Part shown: one piece after another, positions 62,902 through 64,000 of the stretch
Layout: every line of letters begins with the position of its first letter
Numbering within the stretch: position 1 is the first letter of the stretch
Assembly (NCBI RefSeq): GCF_900100975.1
Contig: NZ_FNFX01000002.1
Span: 558,001 to 622,000 of the forward strand
Origin: Methylophilus rhizosphaerae
Lineage (GTDB): Bacteria > Pseudomonadota > Gammaproteobacteria > Burkholderiales > Methylophilaceae
Length of the DNA: 64,000 bases
Direction of reading: 5' to 3'
Made by a program: the position numbers and the translations under genes
Notes under the pieces: generated by a model
What the model saw: only the letters and a program-made list of their open reading frames with translations
What the model was told of the DNA's origin: nothing
Databases searched by the model: none

Positions 62902-63396
62902 ATGTGGGTTAACCTCTTGAAATTTGCAGCGATATTATTTTTCAATCGGAAAGTGACGACATTGACAGATAATTTGCTGCACCTGCGTGAGCATGCGGCA
63001 GATTATGCCGAAAGCCGTGCCTACTACTTGAAGCAGGATTTTCTGGAGGAAACCGAGCGCATGGCCACCAGCGTCGTTGGCATACTGGTGGTGTTTTCCA
63101 TGTTTATTTTTACCGGGCTGCTGGGCCTGATGTGGTTATTTTCACTGTTGTGGCAACACCCTCATCGCTCACTGATTTTGGGCCTCGTCATGCTGGTTCC
63201 GGTGCTGGTGGGTGTACTGGCCTTTCTGGCCGTGCGCAAACTATGGAAAAAGAAACCATTATTTGACAACTCCCTGGCCATGATCAGCCAGGACTGGCGC
63301 CTGTTCAGGACCGAACTGACGCCAAGTGGCGAAGCGCCAGAGAACACGCCCGCTTCAGCACCGGATACTGATACAACCTCTTCTGCAACCCGATAG
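62902..63396 (+). CDS. YqjE-like phage-holin-family membrane protein
   Basis: A 164-residue protein with two central membrane helices (about 57-80 and 88-112) and charged ends. A paired arrangement with a DUF883 gene 8 bases upstream is the yqjD-yqjE pattern of enterobacteria. The C-terminal tail is rich in Pro/Ser/Thr. The function is unknown, though a stress role is likely from context. Confidence 0.78.
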   Translation: MWVNLLKFAAILFFNRKVTTLTDNLLHLREHAADYAESRAYYLKQDFLEETERMATSVVGILVVFSMFIFTGLLGLMWLFSLLWQHPHRSLILGLVMLVPVLVGVLAFLAVRKLWKKKPLFDNSLAMISQDWRLFRTELTPSGEAPENTPASAPDTDTTSSATR

Positions 63397-63411
63397 CACG
63401 AGCAACCTATA

Positions 63412-64000
63412 ATGAAAAGAATTCTTCTGGTGGATGATCACAGCATTGTACGCGATGGCCTGCGTAACCTGATTGAGCTTGAATCCGATTTACAAGTGGT
63501 CGGGGAAGCCTCGTCAGGGGCGGAGGCCATACAACTGGTACGGGCAAACAATTACGATGCCATGGTGCTGGACATCTCCATGCCGGATAAAAACGGCGTA
63601 GACACGCTGCACGAATTAAAACATGTGGCCCCCGATTTACCCGTGCTGGTTCTCAGCGGGTATGCGGAAGACCAGTATGCATTGAATCTGATGCGTAACG
63701 GTTGCAAGGGGTATTTATCCAAAAATGCGGACTCGGATGAAATCATCCAGGCGATTCGTACCGTAGCGGCTGGCAAACGCTATATTTCAGCCGAACTGGC
63801 CGAGCTGATGACCAATGAACTCAGCCACCCATCGGAAAAGCAGTTGCACGAAACGCTGTCCGACCGGGAGTTCCAGGTATTCGTGAAACTGGCAGCCGGG
63901 CAAACCCCGACCGCCATCGCAGACGAATTATTTATCAGCATCAAAACTGTCAGCACTTACCGTAGCCGTATTCTGGAAAAAATGGCAATGAAGTCCAATG
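63412..64000 (+). CDS. NarL/LuxR-family response regulator (C-terminus off window)
   Basis: The 196 codons present include the receiver domain (MKRILLVDDHSIVRDG; phospho-acceptor Asp in AMVLDISMPDK, about residue 54; conserved Lys in GYLSKNAD, about 104). Most of the LuxR helix-turn-helix is present too (LSDREFQVFVKLAAGQTPTAIADELFISIKTVSTYRSRILEKM). The window ends within the last helix. Partner of the kinase at 60751 by family and proximity; the regulon is unknown but may include the neighbouring BON and YqjD/E-type genes. Confidence 0.93.
   Translation, partial: MKRILLVDDHSIVRDGLRNLIELESDLQVVGEASSGAEAIQLVRANNYDAMVLDISMPDKNGVDTLHELKHVAPDLPVLVLSGYAEDQYALNLMRNGCKGYLSKNADSDEIIQAIRTVAAGKRYISAELAELMTNELSHPSEKQLHETLSDREFQVFVKLAAGQTPTAIADELFISIKTVSTYRSRILEKMAMKSN

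Noticed and set aside
1-64000. tRNA, rRNA, CRISPR arrays, insertion sequences or prophage.
   Set aside because: No cloverleaf, regular spaced repeats, transposase or phage structural genes were recognised; the holin-family protein at 62902 is of the YqjE type and not evidence of a phage.

Overview
The window reads as a chromosomal stretch of a Gram-negative betaproteobacterium, probably a methylotroph of the Methylophilaceae/Nitrosomonadales type. That placement is an inference from gene content (long BFD-tailed and flavoprotein-fused assimilatory nitrate reductases, DUF3301, GluQRS, a YqjD/YqjE pair) and moderate GC; it was not tested by any search. No tRNA, rRNA, CRISPR array, insertion sequence or prophage was seen. 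Coding density is high, and the only gaps over 300 bases are regulatory.

Layout. 1-3.4 kb: a FecI/FecR-type surface-signalling cassette under a Fur box, with its TonB-dependent receptor running off the left edge. 3.5-17.8 kb: two tripartite RND efflux systems flanking a TetR regulator with a perfect 30-bp operator and a YbaL-type cation/proton antiporter. 18-41 kb: a large nitrate/nitrite assimilation island. 41-47 kb: GlxA/AraC, an NmrA-like reductase, EamA, ArsR, MFS and an old yellow enzyme. 47.1-51.5 kb: a bufferin-like RiPP operon divergent from a SigF/NrsF sigma/anti-sigma pair. 51.5-54.1 kb: a second porin and an ammonium transporter. 54.3-59.3 kb: housekeeping genes (GluQRS, Hsp33, a TrmH-family methyltransferase, an RsuA-family pseudouridine synthase, SugE). 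59.5-64 kb: BON-domain envelope proteins, a NarX-type kinase, YqjD/YqjE-like proteins and the start of a NarL-type regulator.

Nitrate island. There are three operons: (A) nitrite transporter, PP2C-kinase 1, nasR; (B) porin, siroheme methyltransferase, nirB1, narK, PP2C-kinase 2, Rieske nirD1, nasA1; (C) nirB2, nirD2, and a NasA fused to a CysJ-like flavoreductase. Each operon begins with a sigma-54 -24/-12 element. An ANTAR-type two-hairpin leader follows, with six-base loops that have A at position 1 and G at position 4. The second hairpin overlaps a strong intrinsic terminator. Operons A and B also carry a perfect GCAC-N7-GTGC NtrC site at an identical distance from the promoter. NasR (NIT + ANTAR) is encoded inside operon A, so the antiterminator sits behind a terminator it should control. 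The amt gene has the same sigma-54/NtrC logic without the leader.

Bufferin-like locus. A 70-residue secreted peptide with four CSKK repeats is followed by a DUF692 iron enzyme, an unusually short DUF2063 partner, a DoxX protein and an exported MsrA-thioredoxin-MsrB fusion, all overlapping or nearly touching. The divergent sigF gene and the peptide operon carry matching GTAAC(C/T)-N16-CG(A/T)A promoters. This is the most likely under-described system in the window.
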